Source: Poecilobothrus nobilitatus (lineage: Eukaryota; Arthropoda; Insecta; Diptera; Dolichopodidae). Taken from it: a stretch of DNA of 64,000 bases. A program made the translations under genes and the position numbers. Below the pieces are notes generated by a model. It saw only the letters and a program-made list of their open reading frames with translations, was not told the DNA's origin and searched no databases. Of the stretch, positions 32,640 through 44,569 are shown in pieces (the first letter of the stretch is position 1; each line of letters starts with the position of its first letter). Location of the stretch: assembly GCA_947095535.1 (NCBI GenBank), contig OX352774.1, forward strand, positions 175,210,200 through 175,274,199, read 5' to 3'.

Positions 32640-35600
32640 AAAAAAATTAGAAAATCATAATTACAAAATTTCCGCTAAATATACAACAAAACATGACTTG
32701 TGTAGCATTTGTGTTTTTCTTTTTTTTTTTTTTTAAATAATTTAAGGGACAAAATGCTTCAACACGTTCAACAAATAATAAACACAAACAAAAAAAAATT
32801 TTTTCTTCTTCAAATTTCATTTTTCATTTAAAAATAAGTGAAAAAGGCGAAAAATTATACATAATTCAAAAAACAAAAAAACCAAATTAAAATTTAAACA
32901 AATTTTAAAATTTTTAACGTTATTATTATAACAGTAGGATTTTTTTAAGAATTTTAGAAGTCTGTAAGAAAGTGATAACAAATGTAAAATAAACCAAACG
33001 AAGATTATACTTAGTATTAAAAACAAAAATGAAATCATTCTAAAGAAGTGACTGAGGTAAGCAGAAAAAGATATTAAAAGAATCGATTCAAACAAATTAA
33101 CCATAGCATTTATTTAACTTAACTTTATTTCACTTTAATTCATCGTTTAATTATACATTTATTTTATAAATTAAATATATTTACGTCATCATATACCATC
33201 TTATAAATATAAATAGTGGATCTTAACTCTTTCAGAAGTGATCCATCCAATTACACAATTTTACTAGACTTGTTCTAACACAAAAAAAATTTCATTGTTA
33301 TGATTAATATATGTAAATACTTCGATAATCTATTTTTAAAATACATATGTATATGTGTACAGGTGTATTTTTTAGCAGTTGTACATATATGCCTTTTTTC
33401 AAAGGATTAAACAATATACTACACAAAAAATTCTATAAAAATCCACTGGTGAAATTTTAATAAAACATTTATTGAAATATAGTCAAAATATTTCTTATCC
33501 TCTCATCTCATTTCATTATCAGTCATCCCATCTGAATTCCTCATAATTTTTCCCTTCTTAGAATACTGTCCTCCAAACTATAAATTTTAATCAAAACCTT
33601 TTAAGCTCACAAAATTACAAATTGCAATTATCGTAAGAAAAATCAAAGAACAGACTAACAGACAAGACTACTGAATAGTGTTACCAATAACCAAAAAAAA
33701 ATTTTTTTTTTTTTTTCATATGAATCAATATATTATTAGGTTTCATCGTCATCATCATTGTCGCTGTTTTGTTATTGTCAATGACATAACTGCAAGCCAT
33801 AACAAATATTGTTTAAAGAGTGGAAAGTTAAAAAAGAAAAAAAAAAAAGAAAATGCACAATACAAAAATTACAACTAAAAGAAAAAAATAACAAAAAAAA
33901 ATTTTTTTTTTAAAGGAAGACGAATTGATTTTTGCACGCCGGCATTTTTATGAGCTGGAAATAATTTTTCCAAAAAAAAAAATAAGTGAAAAAAATTATA
34001 AGTTTTTTTTATTTTTTATGATGCACGCAGTGATTTTTATTTATTTGACTTTCCTCTTCGATAGTAATGATATGTTGTTTGGACAATAGCGGAAAATGGA
34101 CACAAGCACGTGTCGATGCCATCCCAACAGATTTTTTTCTTTTTTTTTTTTTTTTGAGTTTTCTTTTTTTTATATATGTATAATACCTACCTACATATAT
34201 ATACATATATTTTTTTAAGGTTAGATATATTTTTTTTTTTTATTAATTCATATTTTATTTTTATTTTTTTTTTACTTCATAATTTTTAATATCTGCAGAT
34301 TCAGTTTAGATTTATATTTTATTTTTGTGTTTTTTTGTTTTGTACAATTACGGTCAACCACCACTAAAATTCACCACTCTCCCCTATTGTATACAATTAA
34401 AAATAATTTCTTAGGATTAATATTTTAAATCGCAATATTGATGTACAATATTTTTCTGTTTGTTTATATATTTGATGTTGTTAATGTTGATGCAACAACA
34501 AACAAAAAAAACTATATAGCAACATTTTCTTTTTTACTCAATATATGTACCTATACAACATATATATATACATATAATATAATTAGACATTAATATATAC
34601 AAAATGTATCTATACAAGTATAATACTTATTTACAATGAAAAATTAAAAGTTGGGAGTGTTGAAATTATGGAAAAGATATATTCATATTAATGGATCAAT
34701 GATTTTTTAGTATTATTGTTGTTGTTTTTATTGTAAAATATTGAAATAGAGGATGCGGGACTATTTTTTCCAAGAAAGATTAAGGATACCATACCATATA
34801 TATTAGTATATAATATAGATATATGTATATAAAATATAATATATGATATTTTTGATAATGATTATAATATTGATAATAATGATGATGATATATGATGATG
34901 TTAGTATGATGATGTTAAGTGTAAACATATATAAAAAATTTTTATGATGTTTTTTTTTTCCTATAATATATTTTAGTTAGTTGAGAGGTTAGGTAAAATC
35001 GATTGACCATGACCAAAAAAAAACAAAAAAACAAAAATCACCAATATGAAAATTAATAAAAAAAATCATAAAGTTTTTTTTTTCAGTTTTATTAAATATT
35101 TGTTGTAAAATAATAAAAAAAAATGTTATTTTTTATGTAATTTTTACAAATTTACCATTTTTTTCCCAGTTTTTTATTGTATTTAGTTGAAAATACTTAA
35201 AAAGTGAGGGGGTAAAAAAGAAAAGGTCAAACAAGTAAAATTAGAAACTACCATCAGCTCGATTTCATAAAAATTAAATAAAAATTTTTATAATATTATA
35301 ATATGAAATAATATGCCACGATAAAAAATTAACATTTTTTACACAAATTTATTGACATTTTTTTTTTTTATATTTAGTTTAGGTTTTTAATGTTTATATA
35401 TTTTTTTAATTTGAGAAAAAAAAATGGAACAAAAGGCTTAATTTGGCATTTTGATTTTTTATATAGATTTCAATAATTATGAAAAAATCATTAAGTTACT
35501 TACATAAAAAAAGTCGGGTAAGACCCAAATTATTTCAATTAGTATAGAATCTAATATAATATGTTATGGTTCGTTAAAAAGTCTAATTGCTGGTATAAAT

Positions 35601-36480
35601 GAATATTAAAAGGAATTAATTGCTGAAAATATGTAGGTACTTGAAATCAGTGATATGAAGATTATTTTTTACGAAAAAATATAAAATATGTGAAAAACGT
35701 TTATTCGTATTCAATCAAATTTGATAAAAAAAGATTAAAAAAAAAAACATCTCAAGATCTTGTATAAAATATTAGATATTAAAATAACAAAAAATATTTT
35801 GCAATTTGGTAATTTGGTAACTCATTTAATTATTTAATGAATTTATTCTGATCCTTTAGTTTTTTTATATTAATCCGATTCTTTTTTTTTCTACCTTTAT
35901 TTCTAGATGTAATTGCTTAACATCAACGTAAGTTTTATAATATTTAAATAAATTGTTTATAACCTTAGCAGAAAGCTGTTCATTATCCTGTATTCACAAC
36001 ATTTTATTCAAATAAAATGTATTTAAGTGGCTACAAAGATATAAATAAATTTGGATATAGAAAAAATTTGTTTAGTTTAAATATGAAGTAGAAAAATTCG
36101 TATTTTAATAATCATTTGTATTTTTTTTTCCATGCCACTCCTTATAAGAAGCATAGGGCATCCACTAAATCATTTATTATTCATATGACGAAGCTTCAGT
36201 TTTGTGAATGATTAACTACACTAAGCCGCTGATTACTCGGCTATAGCTATATTGTACAATATTAACTAAGACGTTTCTTTTATTTCTATGCCATCTGTTA
36301 TCTTATACAAGAATTATATTTTATTATTACATATTTTATTATATACTTATTACAATATGATATTAATTATAATTTATTAGAATTGTAAATTATAATTTAA
36401 CTTATTTTTAATTTAATTATATTCTATAATAATAGAATATAATTAAATTAATAATAGAATATGTCTATTATTTTTTATTA
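32640..36480. other. Non-coding AT-rich DNA
   Basis: Extremely A/T-rich, with TATA microsatellite around 34195-34210 and 34558-34580 and GATGAT-type cryptic repeats at 34855-34920. The frames at 32817-33104 (minus), 33678-33878 (plus) and 34009-34206 (minus) are low-complexity and unsupported. Confidence 0.5.
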
Positions 36481-36486
36481 ATCTTT

Positions 36487-36548
36487 ATGACTCGAGTTTG
36501 AACCCGAGACCTTTCGTATGAAAGGACGGTGTCTTAACTGGTAAAATT
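36487..36548 (-). repeat. tRNA-like fragment, possible SINE head
   Basis: On the minus strand the order is ACCAGTTAAGACACCGTC (A-box-like), CTTTCATACGAAAGG (a possible anticodon-arm hairpin) and GGTCTCGGGTTCAAACTCGAG (T-arm stem and B-box-like loop). The D-arm and acceptor stem are not convincing, so it is unlikely to be a working tRNA gene. It differs from the SINE family at 20988 and 52263 and would be a separate tRNA-derived repeat. Confidence 0.35.
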
Positions 36549-36599
36549 AATTTCAATAAAGCTATATTATGGTTGGTAATGGTTGAACAGCTGAAGATG

Positions 36600-37370
36600 G
36601 TTAATACCTATTTAAAGTGGGAGCTCCTACAATTAAAAATCCCCAATTTCAAAATCGACACAGTATTGAAAAAAATTCCAAATTCAAAATTCAAAAATTA
36701 CGAAATCTTTATCTTTTCGAATAAATTTAAAGTCCAAATTCCACAGAACGTGTCGGGAGCACCATAGAATCTCAAAAAAAAAAAAAAAAAATCAAATAAC
36801 AAAATCCTAAGACCTAAACTATAAATCCCAAATTACAAAAACCAAAAAATTAAAAATTTCATTTTACTGAAATAAACTCCAAGATTATTTTAAAGTGAAT
36901 GTATATAATGACTGAATCATATAAATTAATGTAAATAAAATAATTAGGAAAGGTTTCAGAGTTAGTTATAAAATAAATGTTACAAAAATTTGTTTAACAA
37001 GCGTTTGAGGGCGGCAGCCCACAATGTAATATGAATGTGCAAAAATAATTACAGAGAATTTTATAATTGCTTACAAAAGGACTAATCAGTATAATATGTA
37101 TATAGGTATAATAATATAATATGTATGTGTACAATTTTGAATTAGGAGGGATTCAACATCTTTCTTCATAATTTTTTTCATCCATATTTTTTTCCACAAT
37201 ATCGATAGAAATCCTCAAAAAAATATTTGGAATTTTTCAATTTAAGGATTTTGTAATTGGTGATGTTGAATTTTAGGGTTTTGAATTTAGCGATTTTGTA
37301 TAATTGAGGATTTTGAGTTTAGGGATTTTGTAATTGGTGATTTCAAGGGTAAAGCTTTTAAAGTAAATTA
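36600..37370. repeat. Composite repeat locus 3 with inverted short-unit arms
   Basis: The right arm (about 37200-37345) is built of short units such as TTTAGGGATTTTG and GGATTTTGTAATTGGTGAT. The left arm (about 36630-36865) carries the opposite strand, as ACAAAATCCTAAG, AAATCCCAAATTACAAAAACC and CCCCAATTTCAAAATCG. Two core matches lie between the arms. TAATTAGGAAAGG, then CAGAGTTAGTTATAAAAT, at about 36942-36975 and TTTTGAATTAGGAGGGATT at 37135-37153 correspond to the minus-strand core of loci 1, 2 and 4. A GC-richer GAGGGCGGCAGCCCACAATG occurs near 37007. The frame at 36573-36767 (plus) is arm translation. Confidence 0.55.
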
Positions 37371-37379
37371 CGAAACAAA

Positions 37380-40300
37380 ATATTTAAACCTATCTTCGAA
37401 AATCACGAAGACAAAAGTTACATTAAATTCAATTATTCAATATTATAACAATATTTTTACACTGGTGTGTAAAAATAATTTGATTATTTTTTTATACGAA
37501 TATTTACTTATCAACATTTTTATGTGTTTTCATTTTTTTTTAATTATTTAAATTTCATTTAAAAAAAATAAAAGGAAATCCTTCTATTTATTTATTTAAA
37601 AAAAAATTTTCTGACTAGACTATTTTATATGTATATAGTTAAAAAAAAAAATTTATAGAAATTTTAAAACTTTAAAATATAAGATTTTTTTGGTTTTTTA
37701 TTAATGTAATAAATATAGACATATATATATATGTACATATAAATGTGTATATAATATATAAAGAATTAAAAAATAAAGAGGAAACAGAATAAAAAAAGAA
37801 AACTTTATTTTAATTATAATTATCAAAAAAAAATCTCATAATCGATTAGAAAAAAAAAACATAAATATTTGAAAATTAAATATATTCACAGTTATGGACA
37901 CTTAACAAAAACCACTTATAAAAAAATATACATGAAGTTATAATATTGAAAATAATTATTTAGTAATATGTAGAAGTATTTTATTTGCAAATTGTGCTCA
38001 CCAAATTGAATTAAGAATGTAAAAAGATAATTTAAATATAAAGGATAGAAAACAATAAAGGTAGGTAAAGGTACAATAAAGGTAGGTAGGTATACATTCA
38101 TGTATACGGTCAGTAAAAAGATGAACATTTATTCTAATTATTTTATAATTATCATTTATCTTGCACAAAAAAAAACTCATACGAGTTTAATTATAAATTT
38201 GTTTATGTTTCTATGTATGTATGTATGTATGAATGAATGAGAAAAATAGGAATCTAGGAATGACTTTAAATATCATTCTACGGTTAAAAGAGCAGATCAA
38301 AAAGAAAAAAAAATCAAACTAGAATCTGAATATAGAGAAATGTGTTGGATTTAGATAGAATCTTTAGTTTGCCAATAAAATATAAAATTTTCTTTTATAT
38401 AAAAAAATAATAAAGTCTATTTGATTGTACGGTATACAGCTATGGGAGTACAAATATTTAAAGAGTTCCAAGTTTTTTTTAAAATACACTCTTAGGTAAC
38501 ATGCTAAGTTCCTTGTTTTACGTATACAAAATTATGATTTACATAATAATCTCGATATTCTTCACATTTCCAAAATAATGCCCTAAAAATAATGAAAACT
38601 TTATTATTAGCGATAAGGTTTGCACTTTTAGTGAATACATTAATAAAAGTTAAAAAAAATGAGTTGTTATAGTTTTTCAGATTAGTTTTAATCTTTAAAG
38701 ACGGTGTTTATGTTTCAAATTAGTTAAACTCTCACATAACCAGCATCTTTTGAATACATTTCATCATCATTACCCAAAGAAAAAACCATAAAACAAAATT
38801 TTAATCTATATACTTTTGAAACATTATAGAAAAAAAAATAATTTAATTTTTAAGTTTTTAAGTCTCTATTCTTTCACAACTTAACAGTTCTCTTGATTTT
38901 CTAAAACACTCAAGAAATCAAACTTGAATTTCATAATCCATAATTTTTCCAATAGTCGTTGTAAAACAAATGTTTGTATCTAAATAACTGTTAAAACTAA
39001 TAATACCATAAAACCATACAATTTTTTTTATATAAATCAACAATAATAATATAATGAGAAAAACTATATTAAAATCCCTTATTAATATATCTACCAAGTA
39101 TGGTACCAGATGGGGGCTCACAATTGCAACATAAGAAATAAAAAAATTTTCTTTTAAGATTAAATAAATTTTTTTCGCCCCTTTGCATACAAATCCTTTA
39201 AGTACATATGATGTTATTACCTAGATTAACATAAGGTCATTCATAATTAAAATATAAAACCATGAATATTAGATTCATTTTTTTAATTAAATGATTGTTA
39301 GTTATTTTTTTTTTTTTTTTGTAAAAAAAAATAAAATTGAATACCAATAATAAAAAATAAAATAATAAAAAAGGGGAAAAAAAACTAATAATCAAACCAT
39401 CAATTACTTACCAATATATCCACTTAAACACCTGGTTTCGTTATTTAGTTTTTTATTTTTTATATTTTTCTTTTTTTTTTATATAACGTGAAATTGAAAG
39501 ACCCCTATTGAGAAAACTTAACAATTATTATTATTCCAATTTTTTTAAATCATTTCATTTCCAATCTGTCCCAGTTTCAATTTTATATTTTTTTTTTAAA
39601 CATTTAAACTTTAAATTATTTTATTTTTATTCAAATAATTTTATATGAAAATAATACTTAAATAAATATAATAAATAAGTGTATATACATATATATGTGC
39701 AAGTATAAAAATTAAGGATATTTAATATATATATATGTATATTATATATACATGTAAATATAATTCATTGAAAATTAAACACATACAAATAAACATATAT
39801 ATATATATACATATTTTACGTTATACAACGTCATTTTAATCATAATCATTCATTATTCATCATCGTAATCATTATTATGATTATCAACAAGATTTACTTC
39901 GAGTATTTTTTTTTTCGATTTTTTTTATGTAAGCACACAATTTGAGTACACTGGCGTGCAAAAGTGGTCCTTGAAATTCTTTACAACAAATTTTAATAAA
40001 AAAAAAAAAAAGAAATAAAACCAATATGTAATTATTTATATAAATGTATATGCATACATAATAATATATATAACTAGGTATTTAAACATATATCTATATA
40101 ATATATATATATATATATATGTATACATGGATATATTAAATGAAAAAAATATAAATGAAAAATATTGTATATTTTAAAAGTAATACGATAATTTCTTTTT
40201 ACTATGTATATTTAATATATAATATATACTTTATATACTTATGTATATGATAAATTTTTTTCTTTTATATTTTTATAAAAAAAATACTAGTATTATATAT

Positions 40301-41235
40301 ATATATATATATAGGTATTTATGTAATTTGTATACATACATTTCGATGCGATGTAAAAAAAAAAAAACCCTTGGCTTATTATAGAAAATAAAAAAACTAA
40401 ATAAATATAAATTTTAAAATTTATTGAACCAAGTAAAGAATACCAGAGTAATGCTAATTGCCACTATGATTTATTGTCACAATAAACATTTTTTAACTCT
40501 TTCAAGTTAAGCAGTTTTTGTACCGCAGATAACACATATTTAAACGGAATACATATTTTAAGATTTGATAATAAAAATTTTGATCTAAGATAATTAATTA
40601 CTATTTTAGAGATATTAATTTTTATCATGTTTTGAAAGTGCATTTCACAATTTACACTAGATTATCGCTAATTTAATAAACGTTCAGATATAGTGATAAA
40701 ATAAAAAATATTATACCTGTTATCTGTTCAATCTCTGTTATCATATTATCAAAGAAATAAATACGGGTATAATACCGAAAAATTAAAAGCTTGCAAAAGT
40801 CTTATTTTACTTGATTGAAATAATTTTAAAATCTGCCCATAATAGTTCTAGTAAATTTCTAAACTAATAAATTTGAATAATATATTTAAATTATCAAAAA
40901 TTATTTGATTAAATACAATTAAGTAAAGCTGTATTCAATTTTTACTAAAAATATTTAGTATCTAAAACTACAACTAAAGGTTTTACTAATGGATTATACT
41001 AAATAAAATTAATGTACAACTTAGCCAAAAAAAAAACCTTGTCTCCTGAATTTATTTTTTTAAGCTTCTAGAAAAGACGGATTTTACCATCTAAAGTTTT
41101 TTGAAAATTAGTAAATTAATAAAGTAAACCGTCAAGTATCAAAGTCATTTTTGCTATCTACTAAAAATATCTAATTAAGGGCTCTTAAAGTTTATCAATT
41201 GTACGTAATTCGGTTGATTATACCTACTATGGAGG
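37380..41235. other. Non-coding AT-rich DNA
   Basis: Contains an approximately 21-bp duplication of ACAATAAAGGTAGGTA near 38050-38090, (TATG)n at about 38212-38232, and (AT)n tracts at about 40099-40121 and 40296-40313. The frames at 37916-38180 and 38918-39121 (minus) are unsupported. Confidence 0.5.
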
Positions 41236-41280
41236 ATCACTAAAATTCTTCAGGAAAAGAAAGTTCAAAAAATTCAATGG

Positions 41281-41736
41281 ATGTGTAAAAACAGTATGTA
41301 CTCCATACATAAGGGTAGTGAAGCTTGGTTGAAATCTAACACTATTACTCAAAAACTTCGGGTTTTCATAAACTGGTGTCTAAGTATCATATGCAGAATA
41401 TTTTGGCATGTCAGAATAAGTAATGAAGATTTGTGGAGACTTATAGAACAGGAAGTTATATCAAAACAACTAAGATAAGATAAAAAAATATGGTAGATAT
41501 TACGGCTAAGACCAAAACAACATAAGCTGAGTTACCTTATAATAGAATTATCAGGCAAGAAGAGGGGCACCATAATAGCAGAACTAAGCAAATGTAACCT
41601 CACATGGGATAATGTAAAAACAGTAGCAGGAAACCGTGAGAGAGGGAGAGAGAGGGAGTGACGTCAGTTGGAAGCCATGCTACCTCACGGAGCAATCATA
41701 AACCAGAAAAAAGAATATAGCAAAACAAATCGTTAA
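41281..41736 (+). pseudogene. RTE-clade LINE ORF2 C-terminal end
   Basis: A single reading frame carries the RTE C-terminus without any frameshift but with three in-frame stops. It reads GSEAWLKSNTITQKLRVFIN, then ICRIFWHVRISNEDLWRLIE (the RTE RIFWP-x-x-ISNEDLWR block, with P changed to H). After stops it continues ELSGKKRGTI (the usual GKRKRGRP region) and LTWDNVKTVAGNRERGRERE. A further TGA is followed by RQLEAMLPHGA and a final TAA at 41734-41736. Intact members have LTW-x-x-[LV]-x-x-x-A-x-[ND]R-x-x-WR ... LCP at this end. It is 5'-truncated. It does not overlap the palm-to-IFWP part at 28440-29105 enough to tell whether they are one subfamily. Confidence 0.85.
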
Positions 41737-41739
41737 ATA

Positions 41740-44265
41740 AGTAATTAAAAGATAGTGAGTACATTTTGCATTTGAACTAATAATACAAAATAATATAATA
41801 AAATCTACTTTAAAAAACTGACAGATGGTTAAGGATTTACAGGTGAAAATTTAAAATTAAAAACCAAATTATTATTTTTTCCATTATTTTTTATTATTAT
41901 TTTCCTCTTACTCAAAAATAACTTTAAATAATACTTTAAAAAATTTCGAGTAAAAATAACTTGAAAAATTATTTTCTCCAGAAATTTTTTTATTTTTTTT
42001 TTTTTAACAAAATTAAATGTCCAAAAACTTAACAACAAAAAAAAATTACTTTTTTGATAACAAAAAAAAAAAAATAAATAAATAAAAAACAAATACACTT
42101 ACAAAACATGTACAAAGAATAAAAAAAAAAAACGATTTATAAAAGACCTGCGTATTAATGAGAGCCAACAAAAAATAAAAGAAATTGAAACAAAAACAAA
42201 CAAAGAAAAAATTGTTACAAATTTTCCGATTTACAAAAACAACAAAACAACAGTTAAAAAATAAAATTAAACTTAAAATCTATAGCTACAGGTTAAATTC
42301 AACTACAAACACATATACCGTTATTTCTTTTTTTTCCTTATTTTCAGGACTTAACCACTTACTATAAAGATTTAAAAAATTATTTTTTTTTCTTTTTGTT
42401 CTGTTCAAAATGGAGAGATAAGAGGGATGTTGGGTAAACTGTAATGTGAAAGCATGTTAAGGTAAATATGTACAGTTGAGTACAATAATCCAAAATACTT
42501 ATAAAAAGTTGGAGCATAATATATAGGCATGCGCATTTTTTTAGTTCGAAATTTGGGGGAAAAACTATAAATATTTTTGTTTTCATTTTGCAATATAGTT
42601 ACATTTACAAAATATAAACTGTTATTAATTAATACCTATGTATAAGTTACGAATGTAAATGTATTTTACTTTTTCGAATATCAAAAAGAAAAATTACAAG
42701 AATTTTTTGTTAAAAATTCATCAGACATCGAAAACCATAACTGTGTACAAAAATGAAAATATATAGCACATGTCAATACAAGGAAAAAGGAAATTTTTTT
42801 ATTTATTTTAATTTTCTTTTTTCTTGATTTGTCAGAAATTGAAAAAAACAAAAAGAACAGAAAAAATACATAAATAACGGTTAAATATTTTTACAAAATG
42901 GAGAAAAATATTATTTACTATAATATACGGTATACTATAAAAATTACAAAATGATATTAAGTGGAAAAGAAATATGTCTAACAGTAAATACCGACGGTGA
43001 TACGTAAAGTAGAAAAAAAAACAATAAAAACAAAAAAAGGATTTTATTTTTGAAAGGATACGAAAATTTTTCGCAATTTTCGTTTCTTTTTTATAAATAT
43101 TTTTCAGTAGGAAAAATGGTGGATCTTATCTCATATAGTAAACGTATATGCAGTTATAGTATATATATATTTATTTATCTATATATATATATATTTTTAA
43201 ATATTTTATTATATTGTTTTTGCTTTTTATGGGACAAACATTTCACTTGATTTAATCCTTAATAAAAACAAAAAAAAAAAAACAAAATAAGAAAATAAAA
43301 ATAAAAAAGGACGAAAATTTTATACACAAAACTGATTTTATATAAGTGGAATGGCCATTTTATGGTTTTGGTCTTTTCTATTTATAATTTTCTTTACATA
43401 TATTATTTATTGATTAATATATACTTACATATAAAATATATTCGAAACGTATTATATAGGTACATTTTTTTTTAATAGAAAAAGTAGCGAAAAAGGTTTT
43501 TTAAAGTTTAACTTTTTAATAAAAGTTTTTGTTTTTTTTTTTTGTTATTTTTCTTGTTTTAAATAAATATCGATTTCTTTTAATTTTCTTTCCTTTTTTT
43601 TCGAGTAATGGTAGAATATTTTGGATAGAACTAAGAAGAATGTATATATATTAGAAATTGCATTGAAATGTATAAAAGGAAACAAAAATACTTAAAAATT
43701 AGAAATGAAATGTTTAGAATTTAAAAAAAGTAAAAAGAAAATAAGAAAATATCTAACTAAAAATTTACAAAAATAAAGTTTGAATATACCAGTGCAAAGA
43801 ATTTCAATATTATAGAAAACTTTGAATATATGATAGAAAAATCATTAAGAAAAAATTTTAATTTGTTATATATTTTCGCAAAATTAAAGCGCTAATAGTT
43901 CAAAGTGTTTTATATTTACATAAGTTTTTTTTTAATAAAGGTTTTAAATAATTCAATCAAAATCAACTTTTTTTTCAATATTTAATAAGACAGACCTTAA
44001 TTCTTCTAGGTAGTATATAAACACCTTATTTTAAAAGCTCATTAAAGAGTATTCTTAAAATATTCTAAATATTTTAAAATTGTTTTGTTTTTAAAGAATT
44101 AAATAATAGATTCTTATTGAAAATTACGAATTTATAATAAAGCTCCGAATTACTACACTATAGTATTAGAATACTCAATAGATTTTGAACTTTAGAATCG
44201 ACTTAACAATTAACAACTTATAGCATTGTGTTATTTTTAAACTAAATATAGACTTTATTAAGTTC
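41740..44265. other. Non-coding AT-rich DNA
   Basis: Long runs of A and T, and TATA microsatellite around 43160-43195. The frames at 41829-42098 (minus), 42185-42367 (plus), 42380-42593 (minus) and 43050-43250 (plus) are low-complexity translations. Confidence 0.5.
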
Positions 44266-44269
44266 AACT

Positions 44270-44567
44270 TTAGGCCTTCCTAACGTCCGTTAGAACATTT
44301 TCTCTTTTTATTTAAAACTTCAATATAAATTCACTTTTGCAGGCTTCAATTTTCTAAACAATGATAAAATTGCTCCAATTTTCTTAATATTATTTTCACA
44401 ACAAACAAACAAAAATTCTTTTTAAGTCGATTCTCAAACAAGAAAATAATACAAAATGTCAAACAATACTCGCACATTCGTTTTATCAACATTAGGCCTT
44501 CCTAACTTCCGTCGGAACATTTTCTCTTTTTATTTAAATCTTCAATAGAATTTCACTTTAGCAAATA
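44270..44567 (+). repeat. Direct repeat of ~75 bp, 222 bp apart
   Basis: TTAGGCCTTCCTAAC, then CCGT and GGAACAT-like blocks, then TTTTCTCTTTTTATTTAAA, CTTCAATA and TTCACTTT occur at 44270-44341 and again at 44492-44563, about 85-90% identical by eye. The spacer is not repeated. Either a local duplication decayed outside these boundaries, or two insertions of a short unknown element. Confidence 0.75.
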
Positions 44568-44569
44568 TC

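Noticed and set aside
36487..36548. Functional tRNA gene
   Set aside because: No convincing acceptor stem or D-arm, and the anticodon loop length is wrong; kept only as a tRNA-like fragment.
41638..41662. GAGAGAGGGAGAGAGAGGGAG as a GAGA-factor site cluster
   Set aside because: It lies inside the RTE ORF2 relic, where it encodes the NRERGRERE stretch, so coding origin explains it.
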